A stretch of 64,000 nt of DNA from Clostridium thailandense (GCF_019207025.1 NZ_JAEEGC010000035.1:1-64000); one strand, 5' to 3'; positions 36,378 through 45,994 are shown, counted from the first letter of the stretch. Notes: generated by a model from the letters alone, not told the origin. Translations and numbers: made by a program.

Positions 36378-37601
36378 ATGATTAAAAATCCTTATTTTAA
36401 ATCAGCAGCAGGAATATATTTAAGCTATTCTATGCTAGGAATGATACTTCTTATACTTTCATCCAATATGCCATTTTTAACTAAGCAATTTCATACAGAT
36501 CCTGCAGGGATAAGTTTTTTAATTTCAATGGAAGGAACATGTCGTTCATTAACATTATATATTGCTGGAAGATTATCAGATAAGTTTGGTAGAAAGAGAT
36601 TTTTATTTTTAGCTCCGCTTTTTGCCATAGTATTTTTAGTTGGAATACCACTTTCGCCAACTTACCAGCTAGCTATGATAGTTTCAGTCTTTGCAGGAAT
36701 ATCACATGCATTTATGGATGCCGCAAGTTATCCTTCTTTAATAGAGTGTTTTCCAAAAACTCCTGGTACAGCAACTGTTATAATAAAGGCATTTGTAGCA
36801 ATAGGGGGAATAATTTTACCAATTATTATAACCTTTTTTGTAAAAAGAAATATGTTTTACGGATATACATTTTATGTAGTAGCAGCATTGGGGGCTTTAG
36901 TTTTTATATTAATAGCCAGCAGCAGGTTTCCTGATGAAAATAGAACTAAAATTGTAAACAATGATAATGTATTAGAAGATAAAAAATTTAAAGCTGAGCC
37001 AATACTAAAAAAAGAAGGCTTAGCACTTATAATAATAGGATTTACTTCTAATGCAACATTTATATTATTTCAAACATGGATTCCTACTTATGCTCAACAT
37101 ATTTTAGGTATGAGTCAAGTAAGTTCTTTAAAATTTATAAGCTATTATAGTACAGGAGCACTTGTTTCAGTGGGAATATTAGCAATACTTTTAAAGAAAA
37201 CAGTTAAACCTGTGTTTATTACATTGATCTATCCTTTAATAGGCTTTATTTTACTTACAATACTATTGCTTTTCAAAACTCCAACAATTGCAACAATAGC
37301 ATTTTGCTTAATAGGGATGTCTTCAGCAGGAGTATTGCAGATGGCACAAACCACAATGGGTGAACTCTTCTGGAAAAACAAAGGGGCAACAATAGCGCTA
37401 GTTTCTACTGCCAGTGGTGTAGCAGCAGCAGTAATCCCAGCTTTAACAGGTCTTATCTTAAGACATTATGATATTTTACACGTGTTTTATTTTATGATAA
37501 TTATATATACAGTAGGTATTTCATGTTCTGTTTTAGCGAATATAAGATATAAAAGAATTTATGGAAATGGAGAAGACAGCATCAGTGAGGAAGTTATATA
37601 A
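36378..37601 (+). CDS. MFS transporter, third type
   Basis: 407 residues, 12 predicted helices, loop 2-3 motif LSDKFGRKRFLF. It is less similar to the two paired transporters than they are to each other, but shares their outline (short N-terminus, KNKGATIALVSTASGV-like segment in the second half). Candidate importer or exporter for a cyclitol acid. SD ACAGGAGGG. Confidence 0.8.
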   Translation: MIKNPYFKSAAGIYLSYSMLGMILLILSSNMPFLTKQFHTDPAGISFLISMEGTCRSLTLYIAGRLSDKFGRKRFLFLAPLFAIVFLVGIPLSPTYQLAMIVSVFAGISHAFMDAASYPSLIECFPKTPGTATVIIKAFVAIGGIILPIIITFFVKRNMFYGYTFYVVAALGALVFILIASSRFPDENRTKIVNNDNVLEDKKFKAEPILKKEGLALIIIGFTSNATFILFQTWIPTYAQHILGMSQVSSLKFISYYSTGALVSVGILAILLKKTVKPVFITLIYPLIGFILLTILLLFKTPTIATIAFCLIGMSSAGVLQMAQTTMGELFWKNKGATIALVSTASGVAAAVIPALTGLILRHYDILHVFYFMIIIYTVGISCSVLANIRYKRIYGNGEDSISEEVI

Positions 37602-37628
37602 TCCTAATTCTTTTATTTATAAATACTC

Positions 37629-37685
37629 AAGGCCGAAAGTAAACTTATCCTATAGAGCATAAGTTTACTTTCGGCCCTTTTTCTC
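37629..37685. repeat. Short palindromic element / bidirectional terminator
   Basis: Perfect arms AAGGCCGAAAGTAAACTTA and TAAGTTTACTTTCGGCC(C)TT around TCCTATAGAGCA, followed by TTTTTCT. The AAAGTNNACTTA core is shared with the longer elements at 29576 and 62831, so this looks like a minimal family member. It stands between convergent MFS and LysR genes and should terminate both. Confidence 0.8.
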
Positions 37686-37691
37686 CATATA

Positions 37692-38588
37692 TTAAAATAA
37701 ATAATTACGGTTAGCATGTTCTATAGCAAAGTTTTTAAATTGATAAACGACTGGTGCTAGAAATTTATCTTTCATTACTGCTAAATAAAAAATTCTTTCA
37801 AAACTTGGACTTGTAATTTGAAGGACCTTTAAATTCATAAAATTTAATATAGGCATATTAGGGCAAACTGCAATTCCGAAGCTTTTGGAAACTAATCCAG
37901 CAATAACTTGGTCTTCTTCAATCTCATATATAATTTTTGGTTGTTCACCAATCTGCTCAAATAAATTATCAATTATAGGTCTAAGCCCACTTGTGTGTGT
38001 AAAAAAGATTTGAGGATATGGAATAGTATCCACTAAATCAACTGTATCCTTATTTGCAAGGGGATGATCAGGTGGAACAATTAGTACCAGTTCCTGTTTT
38101 AAAATTGGTATAAACTCAACATGTTGTTCTTTGTCTAATTTAGAACAAAAGGCAATATCATATTTTCTTTCTTTAAGTCCTTGAATAATATCAGCAGAAG
38201 TTGCTCTGGTATGAAAGTGAAATTCGATTGACTTTTCTTGATTAGCTTGCAGAAAGCTTCGAGTAATTTCTGGAACAAAATCAGTTCCAAGTGTTCTAAG
38301 GAAAGCTAGGTCGATTCTGCCTTCTCCGGAGCTAATCATTTTTAAAGTTTTTGTACTTGAATCAAGGATTTCTAGAGACTTTACAATATCATCCAAAAAT
38401 ATTTTTCCGCATTTTGTAAGAACTACATTTCTTCCCTCTTTTTCAAATAGAGAAACTCCAAGCTCTTTTTCTAATAAGGATATAGCATGACTTAAACTAG
38501 GTTGAGTTATTAGTAACTCTTCTGCAGCCTTCGTATAGTGTTCCAAACGTGCAAGAGTTACAAAATAGCGCAAATGATATAAATTCAA
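37692..38588 (-). CDS. LysR-family regulator of the second shikimate cluster
   Basis: 298 residues. The helix-turn-helix is LRYFVTLARLEHYTKAAEEL followed by LITQPSLSHAISLLEKELG, with a C-terminal effector domain. Paralogue of the regulator at 29802. It starts at TTG 38588 with a weak TAGGGT site. Divergent from the TIM-barrel/oxidoreductase operon that begins at 38864, which it probably controls. Confidence 0.85.
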   Translation of the reverse strand: MNLYHLRYFVTLARLEHYTKAAEELLITQPSLSHAISLLEKELGVSLFEKEGRNVVLTKCGKIFLDDIVKSLEILDSSTKTLKMISSGEGRIDLAFLRTLGTDFVPEITRSFLQANQEKSIEFHFHTRATSADIIQGLKERKYDIAFCSKLDKEQHVEFIPILKQELVLIVPPDHPLANKDTVDLVDTIPYPQIFFTHTSGLRPIIDNLFEQIGEQPKIIYEIEEDQVIAGLVSKSFGIAVCPNMPILNFMNLKVLQITSPSFERIFYLAVMKDKFLAPVVYQFKNFAIEHANRNYLF

Positions 38589-38634
38589 TTTGGTACCCTA
38601 CTTTCATAATACAATCTATATTGTTGAGGATAAT

Positions 38635-38650
38635 TATAGCATGAACTATA
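38635..38650. promoter_or_regulatory. Candidate LysR site, second cluster
   Basis: TATAG-CATGAA-CTATA dyad in the divergent region, resembling the ATAG...CTAT dyad before the first LysR gene (30736). A separate perfect palindrome TCTACCGGTAGA lies at 38776-38787, closer to the plus-strand operon. No gene is seen in 38589-38863. Confidence 0.45.
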
Positions 38651-38863
38651 TATAAAATCTATGAATTATTAGGATATTATCAATTAGTTTTTATAAGATT
38701 CCTGTTATATAATTAACTTATAAATTTTAGTAAAATCGATTACTAAATAGAAATTAACTTGTTTACAATAATATATCTACCGGTAGAATAAATAAGTTCA
38801 GCAAATAAAATGGAAAATGTTACAAAATAATTGCAGTTTTTTTAGGGGAAGGGAGCATATATT

Positions 38864-39754
38864 ATGAATAAAGAAGCTATGAAAAACACTTGTGAGGAGA
38901 AAAAAAATCAATGTCCACCAATTACAGTTAGTTCATGGACATTAGGAGATCAATGTAAATTTGAGGATAGAGTTAAAGCAGCAAAAGAAGCAGGTTATGA
39001 TGGAATTGGTTTGCGTGCTGAAACCTATGTAGATGCGTTAAACGAAGGTTTGTTTGACGCTGATATCCTTGACATTCTTAAGAGATATGATATGAAGGTT
39101 ACTGAAGTTGAATATATTACACTTTGGGCTGAAGATAACCGTTCTTATGAACAAAAATACAAAGAACAATTATGTTTCCATATGTGTGAATTATTTGGTG
39201 TTAACCATATCAATATTGGATTAATGGAAAACTACAGTGTAGAACATACTGCACAAAAGCTAAAAGAATTATGTCAAAGAGCAGGAAAATATGTCATTGG
39301 TGTAGAGCCTATGCCATACAGTGGTATTCCAGATGTTAAAAAGGGTTGGGCAGTGGTTAAAGAATCTGGCTGTGACAATGCTAAGCTTATTTTAGATTCA
39401 TGGCACTGGGTAAGAGCAGACCAGGAAACTGATATTAAATTATTAGAAGGTATTCCAGCTGACAGGATTGTATCTATTCAAATTAATGATGTTTATGAAA
39501 GACCTTATGCAAAATCTATCTTAAGAGATGAATCAATGCATGATAGACTTGCTCCAGGTACTGGAATCAACGCAACAGAAGGTTTTGTTAAAATGATTAA
39601 AGAAAAAGGTATAGAACCTGCATGTATTGGAGTTGAAGTAATAAGCGATGCTATTTTAGCAAAAGGTGTTGCTGAGGCAGCTAAATTTACATATGAAAAT
39701 ACTGAAAAGGTATTGAGAAAGGCTTGGCCAGAAGTATCTTTAGTGGAAAAATAA
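38864..39754 (+). CDS. TIM-barrel isomerase/dehydratase, AP-endonuclease-2 fold
   Basis: 296 residues of the sugar phosphate isomerase/epimerase superfamily. Metal-ligand positions are visible: Glu in VIGVEPMPY, Asp and His in LILDSWHW, the VSIQINDV strand, and Glu in CIGVEVIS. Members include inosose dehydratase and 3-dehydroshikimate dehydratase (AsbF/QuiC type), which converts 3-dehydroshikimate to protocatechuate. Neighbouring shikimate/quinate genes make that the leading idea, but the alternative of an epimerase or isomerase of a cyclitol acid is equally compatible. SD GGGGAAGGGAG. Confidence 0.78.
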   Translation: MNKEAMKNTCEEKKNQCPPITVSSWTLGDQCKFEDRVKAAKEAGYDGIGLRAETYVDALNEGLFDADILDILKRYDMKVTEVEYITLWAEDNRSYEQKYKEQLCFHMCELFGVNHINIGLMENYSVEHTAQKLKELCQRAGKYVIGVEPMPYSGIPDVKKGWAVVKESGCDNAKLILDSWHWVRADQETDIKLLEGIPADRIVSIQINDVYERPYAKSILRDESMHDRLAPGTGINATEGFVKMIKEKGIEPACIGVEVISDAILAKGVAEAAKFTYENTEKVLRKAWPEVSLVEK

Positions 39755-39891
39755 CAAAATCGATTTTAATAAATTTATATAGAAAATAGAGCCGTTAACT
39801 TGCCATTTGTGAAAGATGGACTATTACGGTTAATAGTTTTAAATAAAATCAGGTATTATGTAAACTAAACTTGAAAGGATGATTTATTTTT

Positions 39892-41814
39892 ATGAAATTT
39901 GAATCTATGTTTACACCTATAAAAATAGGACCAATGACAGTTAAAAACCGTTTTGTAGTTCCACCTATGGGAAATAACTTTGCAAATACAGATGGAAGCA
40001 TGAGTGATAATTCTGTAGCCTATTATCGTGAACGTGCAATTGGTGACTTTGGATTAATAACCTTTGAAGCCACTGTTGTTGATAAAAAAGCTAAGGGAGG
40101 TCCACGTAAACCATGTTTATTTGAGGATAGTACTGTAGAAAGCTTTAAGCGTGTTATAGATGCTTGCCATGAGGCTGGTGCAAAAATATCTATTCAGCTT
40201 CAGCATGCAGGACCAGAAGGAAATGCAGCAGTTGCAGGATATCCATTAAAAGCTGCCTCTGCTATACCTTCAGTATTTGGAAGAAATACACCTATTGCTA
40301 TATCTAAAGAAGAGATTTATGAGCTCATTGAGTCATATGGTGATGCAGCGGTACGTGCGAAGAAAGCTGGAGCAGATGCAGTAGAAGTTCATTGTGCCCA
40401 TGGATATTTAGTCAATAGTTTTCTTTCACCAAGAACTAATAAACGTGTAGATGAATTTGGTGGATGTTTTGAGAATAGAATGCGTTTACCTCGTTTAATA
40501 ATTGAAAATATCCGCAAGAAGGTTGGAGACTCTATGGCGATTATTTGTCGTATTAATAGCTCTGACGAAATTGACGGAGGACTGGATGTTCATGATAGCG
40601 CAACAATCGCTGCTTATCTGGAAGAATGTGGAGTTGATGGCCTTCACGTTTCACGTGCAGTACATATCCGTGACGAATATATGTGGGCACCTACAGTATT
40701 GCATGCAGGATTTAGTGCGGAGCTGGTTACAGAAATTAAACGTGCAGTTAGCATACCTGTTATTGCAGTTGGACGTTTTACGGAACCACATTTTGCAGAA
40801 TTATTAGTCCGTGAAGGTCGTTGCGATTTGGTTGCATTTGGACGTCAAAGTTTAGCTGATCCACATACACCAAGAAAAGCTAAAGAAGATCGCTTGGATG
40901 AATTAACTCCTTGTATCGCTTGCCTGCAGGGATGCGTTTGCAATATGTATCAGGGAAAACCAGTTAGCTGTCTTGTTAACCCATTTTTAGGACATGAGAA
41001 TGAAGTGAAGGCAGCAGATACTAATAAGAAAGTAATAGTTGTTGGCGGTGGTGTTGGTGGTATGCTTGCAGGATGGGTATCCGCTATGAGAGGCCATGAT
41101 GTAACTTTATTTGAAGCAACAGATACTCTTGGTGGACAGATGCGTTTAGCTGCTTACCCTCCAGGAAAAGGTGATTTAACGAACATGGTGCGTAGTTATA
41201 TTACTAAATGTGAGCAACATGGAGTAAAGGTCTGTATGGACACAAAGGTAACTCCAGAAATTATTGCAGCAGAAGCACCTGATACAGTAATTATTGCTAC
41301 TGGTGCAACACCATTAGTTCTTCCTATTCCAGGAATTAATGAAGCAGGGGTAATACATGCAGTAGATCTTCTTGATGGAAAAGAATCCTGCGGTAAAAAA
41401 GTCCTTGTTGTTGGAGGAGGAATGGTAGGGTGTGAAACTGCTGATTTCCTAGGAGAACAAGAGCATGAGGTTACAGTTATTGAACTTAGAGATGAAGTGG
41501 GAGCGGATGTAATTTCTGAACATCGAAAATTCTTAATGAAAAATTTTGAAAAATATAAAATTAAAACTGTTACAAATGCCAAGGTTGCAGAGTTCTTTAA
41601 AGATGGTGTAGCTTATACAATGCCAGATGGATCAGAACATCGTCTTGAAGGCTTTGATTCAATAGTGCTTGCTATGGGATCACGTGCATATGATCCACTT
41701 AGTGAAGATGTTAAAAAAGTTGTAAAGGAAACTTATGTCATTGGTGATGCTGTTAAAGCACGTAGAGCATTGGATGCAACAAAGGAAGCTTTAGAAGTTG
41801 CAATGAAAATATAG
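39892..41814 (+). CDS. OYE-type FMN/FeS/FAD oxidoreductase (copy 2)
   Basis: A 640-residue paralogue of the enzyme at 31928. The TIM barrel has VEVHCAHGYLVNSFLSPRTN, the cluster site is CIACLQGCVCN ... SCLVNP, and the FAD and NAD motifs are VIVVGGGVGGMLAG and VLVVGGGMVGCETA. Predicted NAD(P)H-dependent C=C reductase. Codon use shows more CGT/GAC than its neighbours, which may hint at a different history. It forms the second cluster with the dehydrogenase and MFS that follow. Confidence 0.85.
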   Translation: MKFESMFTPIKIGPMTVKNRFVVPPMGNNFANTDGSMSDNSVAYYRERAIGDFGLITFEATVVDKKAKGGPRKPCLFEDSTVESFKRVIDACHEAGAKISIQLQHAGPEGNAAVAGYPLKAASAIPSVFGRNTPIAISKEEIYELIESYGDAAVRAKKAGADAVEVHCAHGYLVNSFLSPRTNKRVDEFGGCFENRMRLPRLIIENIRKKVGDSMAIICRINSSDEIDGGLDVHDSATIAAYLEECGVDGLHVSRAVHIRDEYMWAPTVLHAGFSAELVTEIKRAVSIPVIAVGRFTEPHFAELLVREGRCDLVAFGRQSLADPHTPRKAKEDRLDELTPCIACLQGCVCNMYQGKPVSCLVNPFLGHENEVKAADTNKKVIVVGGGVGGMLAGWVSAMRGHDVTLFEATDTLGGQMRLAAYPPGKGDLTNMVRSYITKCEQHGVKVCMDTKVTPEIIAAEAPDTVIIATGATPLVLPIPGINEAGVIHAVDLLDGKESCGKKVLVVGGGMVGCETADFLGEQEHEVTVIELRDEVGADVISEHRKFLMKNFEKYKIKTVTNAKVAEFFKDGVAYTMPDGSEHRLEGFDSIVLAMGSRAYDPLSEDVKKVVKETYVIGDAVKARRALDATKEALEVAMKI

Positions 41815-41868
41815 TATTAAAACTTTTAAAATAAAGAAAGAAAAATTAGCTTTATGGGGGAGATAATT

Positions 41869-42738
41869 ATGGAAAAACGTATTTCAGGAACTACAGGTTT
41901 ATTAGGATTAATAGGTACACCAGTAGGTCATTCAAAATCACCAGTTATGTATAACTACAGCTTTCAAAAGCTAGGATTGGATTATGCATATTTAGCATTT
42001 GATATACCAGTTGAAAAAGTGCCAGATGCAATTGAAGCTATAAAAACTTTTAATATGAGAGGTTCAAATGTAACAATGCCATGTAAAGGTGAAGTTACTA
42101 AATATATGGATGAACTATCTCCAGCTGCACGTATTATTGGAGCAGTTAACACAATAGTTAATGACAATGGAAAATTAACTGGGCATATAACAGATGGCAT
42201 CGGATTTGTACGTAATTTAAAAGAAAATGGAGTAGAAATAAAAGGTAAAAAAGTTACTATCATGGGCGCTGGGGGAGCTGCAACAGCTATACAAGTTCAA
42301 TGTGCCTTGGATGGAGCAAAGGAAATTTCTATCTTTAATGTAAAAGATGATTTCTATGTAAAGGCTGAAAAAACTGTTGAAAACATAAAAAAGGAAGTAC
42401 CAGAATGCATTGTTAATTTATATGATTTAGAAGATGATCAAAGGCTTAAAGTAGAAGTTGCATCAAGTGATATTTTAATTAATGGTACACTTGTAGGAAT
42501 GCACCCACATGAAGATAAAACAAATATAAAAGATACAACCATCTTCAGAAAAGACTTAGTTGTAGCAGATGTAGTATACAATCCAAAGAAAACAAAATTT
42601 TTAACAGATGCAGAAACTGCAGGATGTGAAACAATTGGTGGACTGGGAATGCTGTTATGGCAGGGTGCTGAAGCTTTTAAGCTGTATACTGGATTAGAAA
42701 TGCCTGTAGAAGAAGTTAAAGAATTGTATTTTAAATAG
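41869..42738 (+). CDS. Quinate/shikimate dehydrogenase, YdiB-like (copy 2)
   Basis: 289 residues, a close paralogue of the enzyme at 31011. It shares GHSKSPVMYN, catalytic Lys in MPCKG, GHITDGIGF, GAGGAATAIQVQ and the YdiB-like FNVKDDFYVKA. The start ATG 41869 follows GGGGGAGA; ATG 41854 lies before that site. It should interconvert shikimate or quinate with the 3-dehydro acid using NAD(H). Confidence 0.85.
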   Translation: MEKRISGTTGLLGLIGTPVGHSKSPVMYNYSFQKLGLDYAYLAFDIPVEKVPDAIEAIKTFNMRGSNVTMPCKGEVTKYMDELSPAARIIGAVNTIVNDNGKLTGHITDGIGFVRNLKENGVEIKGKKVTIMGAGGAATAIQVQCALDGAKEISIFNVKDDFYVKAEKTVENIKKEVPECIVNLYDLEDDQRLKVEVASSDILINGTLVGMHPHEDKTNIKDTTIFRKDLVVADVVYNPKKTKFLTDAETAGCETIGGLGMLLWQGAEAFKLYTGLEMPVEEVKELYFK

Positions 42739-42800
42739 TTTAGATAAGTTTGTCATATACCAGAATAAGTTTTTTATTGATGATAATATATCAAAAACTA

Positions 42801-42837
42801 CCAATGGGTTGGAGTATAATTCCAACCCAATTATTGG
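42801..42837 (+). terminator. Hairpin, possible weak terminator
   Basis: Stem TGGGTTGGA/TCCAACCCA (extended by CCAA/TTGG) around GTATAAT. It is followed by ATTATATTATTATG rather than a clean T-tract. It lies in the 257-base gap between the dehydrogenase and the MFS genes and could act as a transcript processing or stability element. Confidence 0.5.
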
Positions 42838-42995
42838 ATTATATTATTATGCCCATTCCTGCACCATTAAGAGTTAAGAATTTAACAAGAGAGCTTATTT
42901 ATAATGAAAAATATAATATGATTATTGTACAGTAAAAAGTCATTAGTTTAGACATAATGAGACATATAGATGAATAAAGAGAGGAGAAAAAATAA

Positions 42996-44198
42996 ATGAA
43001 TAATAAAAAATATTATCCAACGGCTTTGGCATTATATTTTACTTACTTTGTACATGGTATAGGGGTATCAATTTTAGGACAGTACAAACAAAATTTTGCA
43101 GGTGTTTGGGGAGCAAAAACTCTAGCAAATGGTACTTTTGATGTAAGTATAGTACTTGCTGTTATTGCTGCATTAGGTTTAGGGCGTCTAATTACACTTC
43201 CTTTTTCAGGTCCTATTTCGGACAAATTTGGAAGAAGGATTTCTGGATTAATTGGTATTGCTTTATATGCAGCTTACTTTATTGGAATTGTATTATCACC
43301 AAGTATGTATGTGGCGTATATGTTTGCGCTATTAGGAGGTGCAGCTAACTCGTTTTTAGATACATGTGTTACTCCATCGTGTTTGGAGATATTTGTAAAC
43401 TCTGGTGATGTCGCTAACATGTTCACTAAATTTTCCATATCAATGTCGCAATTTTTACTTCCATTCATTATTGGTTTTGTCGCAGGAAATGGAATGTCAT
43501 ATAAAGCTATTTTCTTTGTAACAGCTGCGTTACTTATTATAGATGGTATTTTGATTGCATTTATGCCCTTCCCACCAATGAACACTAGTGTGTCAAAAGG
43601 AGAAGCTAAAACAGTAAAAGAAAAAATGAAATTTACACCAACAAGTATTGCAATCATTCTTATAGGGTTTACATGTACATCAACATTTCAGCTGTGGTTA
43701 AATTGTAATCAGGAATTAGGTAAATTATATGGACTAGCTAAGCCAAGTCAAATTCAGTCATATTATGCAATGGGATCAATCATAGCTGTACTAGTAACAG
43801 CAGCTTTAGTAAAAAGCTTTATTAAACCAGTTAGAATACTAGTTATATATCCTACACTTGCTACAATTATGCTAATGATTATATATTTTATACAGACACC
43901 AACTATATGCTTAATAGGCGGATTTGTAATTGGATTCACCGCAGCAGGTGGTGTACTTCAGCTGGCAGTATCAACAGCAAATTCTATGTTTCCTACAAAT
44001 AAAGGGAAAATTACATCTATAGTTATGATTTCATCTAGTGTAGCAAATTATGTTATCTTAAATATTGCTAGTATAATTACAAAGTCTGGTGGAGTACAGG
44101 GACCCAAATATGTGCTTTTATTCAACGCAGTAATTACTATTGTAGGTATTCTTCTTGCATTGTTTGTAAATAGACAATATGCAAAGGCGGCAATGTAA
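42996..44198 (+). CDS. MFS transporter (copy 2)
   Basis: A 400-residue, 12-helix transporter nearly colinear with the one at 34131. The N-terminal HGIGVSILGQYKQNFAG and the LWLNCNQELGKLYGLAKP block are the same in both; differences are mainly conservative. The duplicate location in both clusters indicates duplication of the whole dehydrogenase-reductase-transporter set. SD GAGAGGAG. Confidence 0.83.
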   Translation: MNNKKYYPTALALYFTYFVHGIGVSILGQYKQNFAGVWGAKTLANGTFDVSIVLAVIAALGLGRLITLPFSGPISDKFGRRISGLIGIALYAAYFIGIVLSPSMYVAYMFALLGGAANSFLDTCVTPSCLEIFVNSGDVANMFTKFSISMSQFLLPFIIGFVAGNGMSYKAIFFVTAALLIIDGILIAFMPFPPMNTSVSKGEAKTVKEKMKFTPTSIAIILIGFTCTSTFQLWLNCNQELGKLYGLAKPSQIQSYYAMGSIIAVLVTAALVKSFIKPVRILVIYPTLATIMLMIIYFIQTPTICLIGGFVIGFTAAGGVLQLAVSTANSMFPTNKGKITSIVMISSSVANYVILNIASIITKSGGVQGPKYVLLFNAVITIVGILLALFVNRQYAKAAM

Positions 44199-44237
44199 GA
44201 TATATACTAAGTTTAATTAAAATTTGGAGGGAGAATA

Positions 44238-45542
44238 ATGGAACAAAACAATTTAGGTGGTTTAGGGACTAAACCAACCCAAAAACGATGGTTTGTACTT
44301 TTTCTAGTATGCTTAATAACTTTTGTAAATTATTTAGACCGTGCAAATCTTGCAGTGGCTGCTCCTTTCTTATCAAAGGATCTTAGATTAAATGCTGCGA
44401 TGATGGGGGTTATATTTTCTGCTATGGGATGGTCATATACTATTATGCAGATTCCTTGTGGATGGCTCCTTGATCGATTCGGACCTAGGCTAATATACGG
44501 AGTTGCGCTTGTGGGATGGTCACTTATTACTACAGCTATTTCTATTTCATCTGGTTTCCGGAGCATGATTGCTTTTAGACTTGGTCTTGGATTTTTTGAA
44601 GCTCCAGCATTTCCAGCAAATAATCGTATTGTTACTGCATGGTTTCCTTCTAAGGAGCGTGGTTTAGCTATTGGTGCGTATACTGGAGCTGAATATATAG
44701 GACTTGCCCTATGTACACCTATACTTACCTGGCTTCTAATAAAATTTGGGTGGAGGTCTATTTTTATTACCACTGGTTTAATAGGAGTTGCATGTGCTTT
44801 TATTTGGTTTGCAGCTTATCATGATCCAGCAAAGTTTAAAGGAGTTAATAAAGCAGAACTTGATTTAATTAAAAAAGGTGGAGGACTCTCAGATACTGTT
44901 GTTGAACAGAAGAAAGTTACTTGGAAAGAGATGAAATATCTATTCAATAGTCGTCAGTTATGGGGAATGTATATAGGTGGTTTTGCTAATGCTGCTATCC
45001 TTTTTTTCTTTATGACATGGTTTCCATCTTACCTTGTAAGTGAAAAGCACATGGCTATTATAAAGGTTGGAATTTATGGAGCGTTACCTTATTTATCGGC
45101 AATTGCAGGGGTTCTTATAGCTGGAAAGTGGTCAGATTGGATGATTTCTAAGAAATATAGTTTGGGAATGGCTCGTAAACTTCCTGTTATTGTTGGGTTG
45201 TTACTTGCCTCTGTAATTATAGGAGCCAACTATAGTAATAATGTTAACGTTGTTATTACTTTTATGTGTATAGCATTTTTTGGACAAGGAATGGCATCAG
45301 CTATTACCTGGGCTTTGTTGTCTGAGATAGTTCCAAAGGAGCTAGTTGGGTCATGTGGTGGAACTTATAATTTTATAACTAATTTAGGAGGAACCTTGTC
45401 TCCAGCTATAGTTGGATATCTTATTGCAACAACTGGATCTTATGCAGCGGCCTTAGTATTTGTTTCTTCTATGGGACTTCTAGGAGCATTTTCTTACATA
45501 TTTATTATAGGAAAACCTTCACGTATTTTAATTCCTGATTGA
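44238..45542 (+). CDS. MFS transporter, anion:cation symporter (ACS) type
   Basis: 434 residues with 12 helices. It opens with RWFVLFLVCLITFVNYLDRANLAVAAP, the signature start of the ACS group (hexuronate, galactarate, phthalate and glucarate transporters). Loop 2-3 is CGWLLDRFGPRLIYG. Unlike the paired MFS genes, it belongs to a family that carries organic acid anions, so it is a strong candidate for the proton-coupled quinate/shikimate importer. Confidence 0.83.
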   Translation: MEQNNLGGLGTKPTQKRWFVLFLVCLITFVNYLDRANLAVAAPFLSKDLRLNAAMMGVIFSAMGWSYTIMQIPCGWLLDRFGPRLIYGVALVGWSLITTAISISSGFRSMIAFRLGLGFFEAPAFPANNRIVTAWFPSKERGLAIGAYTGAEYIGLALCTPILTWLLIKFGWRSIFITTGLIGVACAFIWFAAYHDPAKFKGVNKAELDLIKKGGGLSDTVVEQKKVTWKEMKYLFNSRQLWGMYIGGFANAAILFFFMTWFPSYLVSEKHMAIIKVGIYGALPYLSAIAGVLIAGKWSDWMISKKYSLGMARKLPVIVGLLLASVIIGANYSNNVNVVITFMCIAFFGQGMASAITWALLSEIVPKELVGSCGGTYNFITNLGGTLSPAIVGYLIATTGSYAAALVFVSSMGLLGAFSYIFIIGKPSRILIPD

Positions 45543-45607
45543 TTATATACAGATACTCAAAATTAAGTAATATATAAAAACTTGTTTTAAGAGAGGAGAA
45601 TTTAAAA

Positions 45608-45895
45608 ATGATAAAAGTTGTGGCAAAAAGTTATGTTATGGAAGGTAAATTTGAAGAGTACATGAATTTATGCAAAAAGTTAGTTGAAAAAACGAGGGAA
45701 GAAGAAGGATGCATAAAATATGAGGTATATCAAGATGAAAAATGCTCTACAGTATTGACGATTATTGAAGAATGGGAAAGCAGGGAAGCCCTAGATAAGC
45801 ATATGGTATCAGAGCATTTTAAAAGAATAGTTCCTATACTTGGTAAGTTTAGAGCAAAACAATCCGATGTAAATGTATACAATAAGGTGATTTAA
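45608..45895 (+). CDS. ABM-domain monooxygenase-like protein
   Basis: A 95-residue dimeric ferredoxin-like fold (antibiotic biosynthesis monooxygenase domain, YgiN-like). It has VVAKSYVMEGKFEEYM, EEGCIKYEVYQDE and IIEEWESREALDKHMVSEHF. Some members oxidise quinols, others degrade haem or have unknown roles. In an anaerobe it may handle an aromatic or quinol side product of shikimate metabolism; function is not shown by sequence. SD GAGAGGAG. Confidence 0.82.
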   Translation: MIKVVAKSYVMEGKFEEYMNLCKKLVEKTREEEGCIKYEVYQDEKCSTVLTIIEEWESREALDKHMVSEHFKRIVPILGKFRAKQSDVNVYNKVI

Positions 45896-45914
45896 AATTT
45901 TATCCAATCTTATA

Positions 45915-45969
45915 TTGACATAAAAAGGTTAGATGATATAATTATAATAATATAGAATTTATCTATATT
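45915..45969 (+). promoter_or_regulatory. Promoter and start-site dyad of small ORF copy 1
   Basis: TTGACA (45915-45920), 16-bp spacer, TATAAT (45937-45942). At the predicted start lies the dyad AATATAGA-ATTTA-TCTATATT (45949-45969). The boxes and the bases after the -35 (TTGACATAAAA) are the same as in the promoter of copy 2 on the opposite strand at 49000-49027. Confidence 0.7.
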
Positions 45970-45994
45970 AAAGATATATTTGGGGGATAATATT

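Noticed and set aside
42750-42935. Short plus-strand reading frame between shikimate dehydrogenase copy 2 and the MFS gene
   Set aside because: No ribosome site, it spans a hairpin, and its composition is that of translated AT-rich DNA; no family resemblance.
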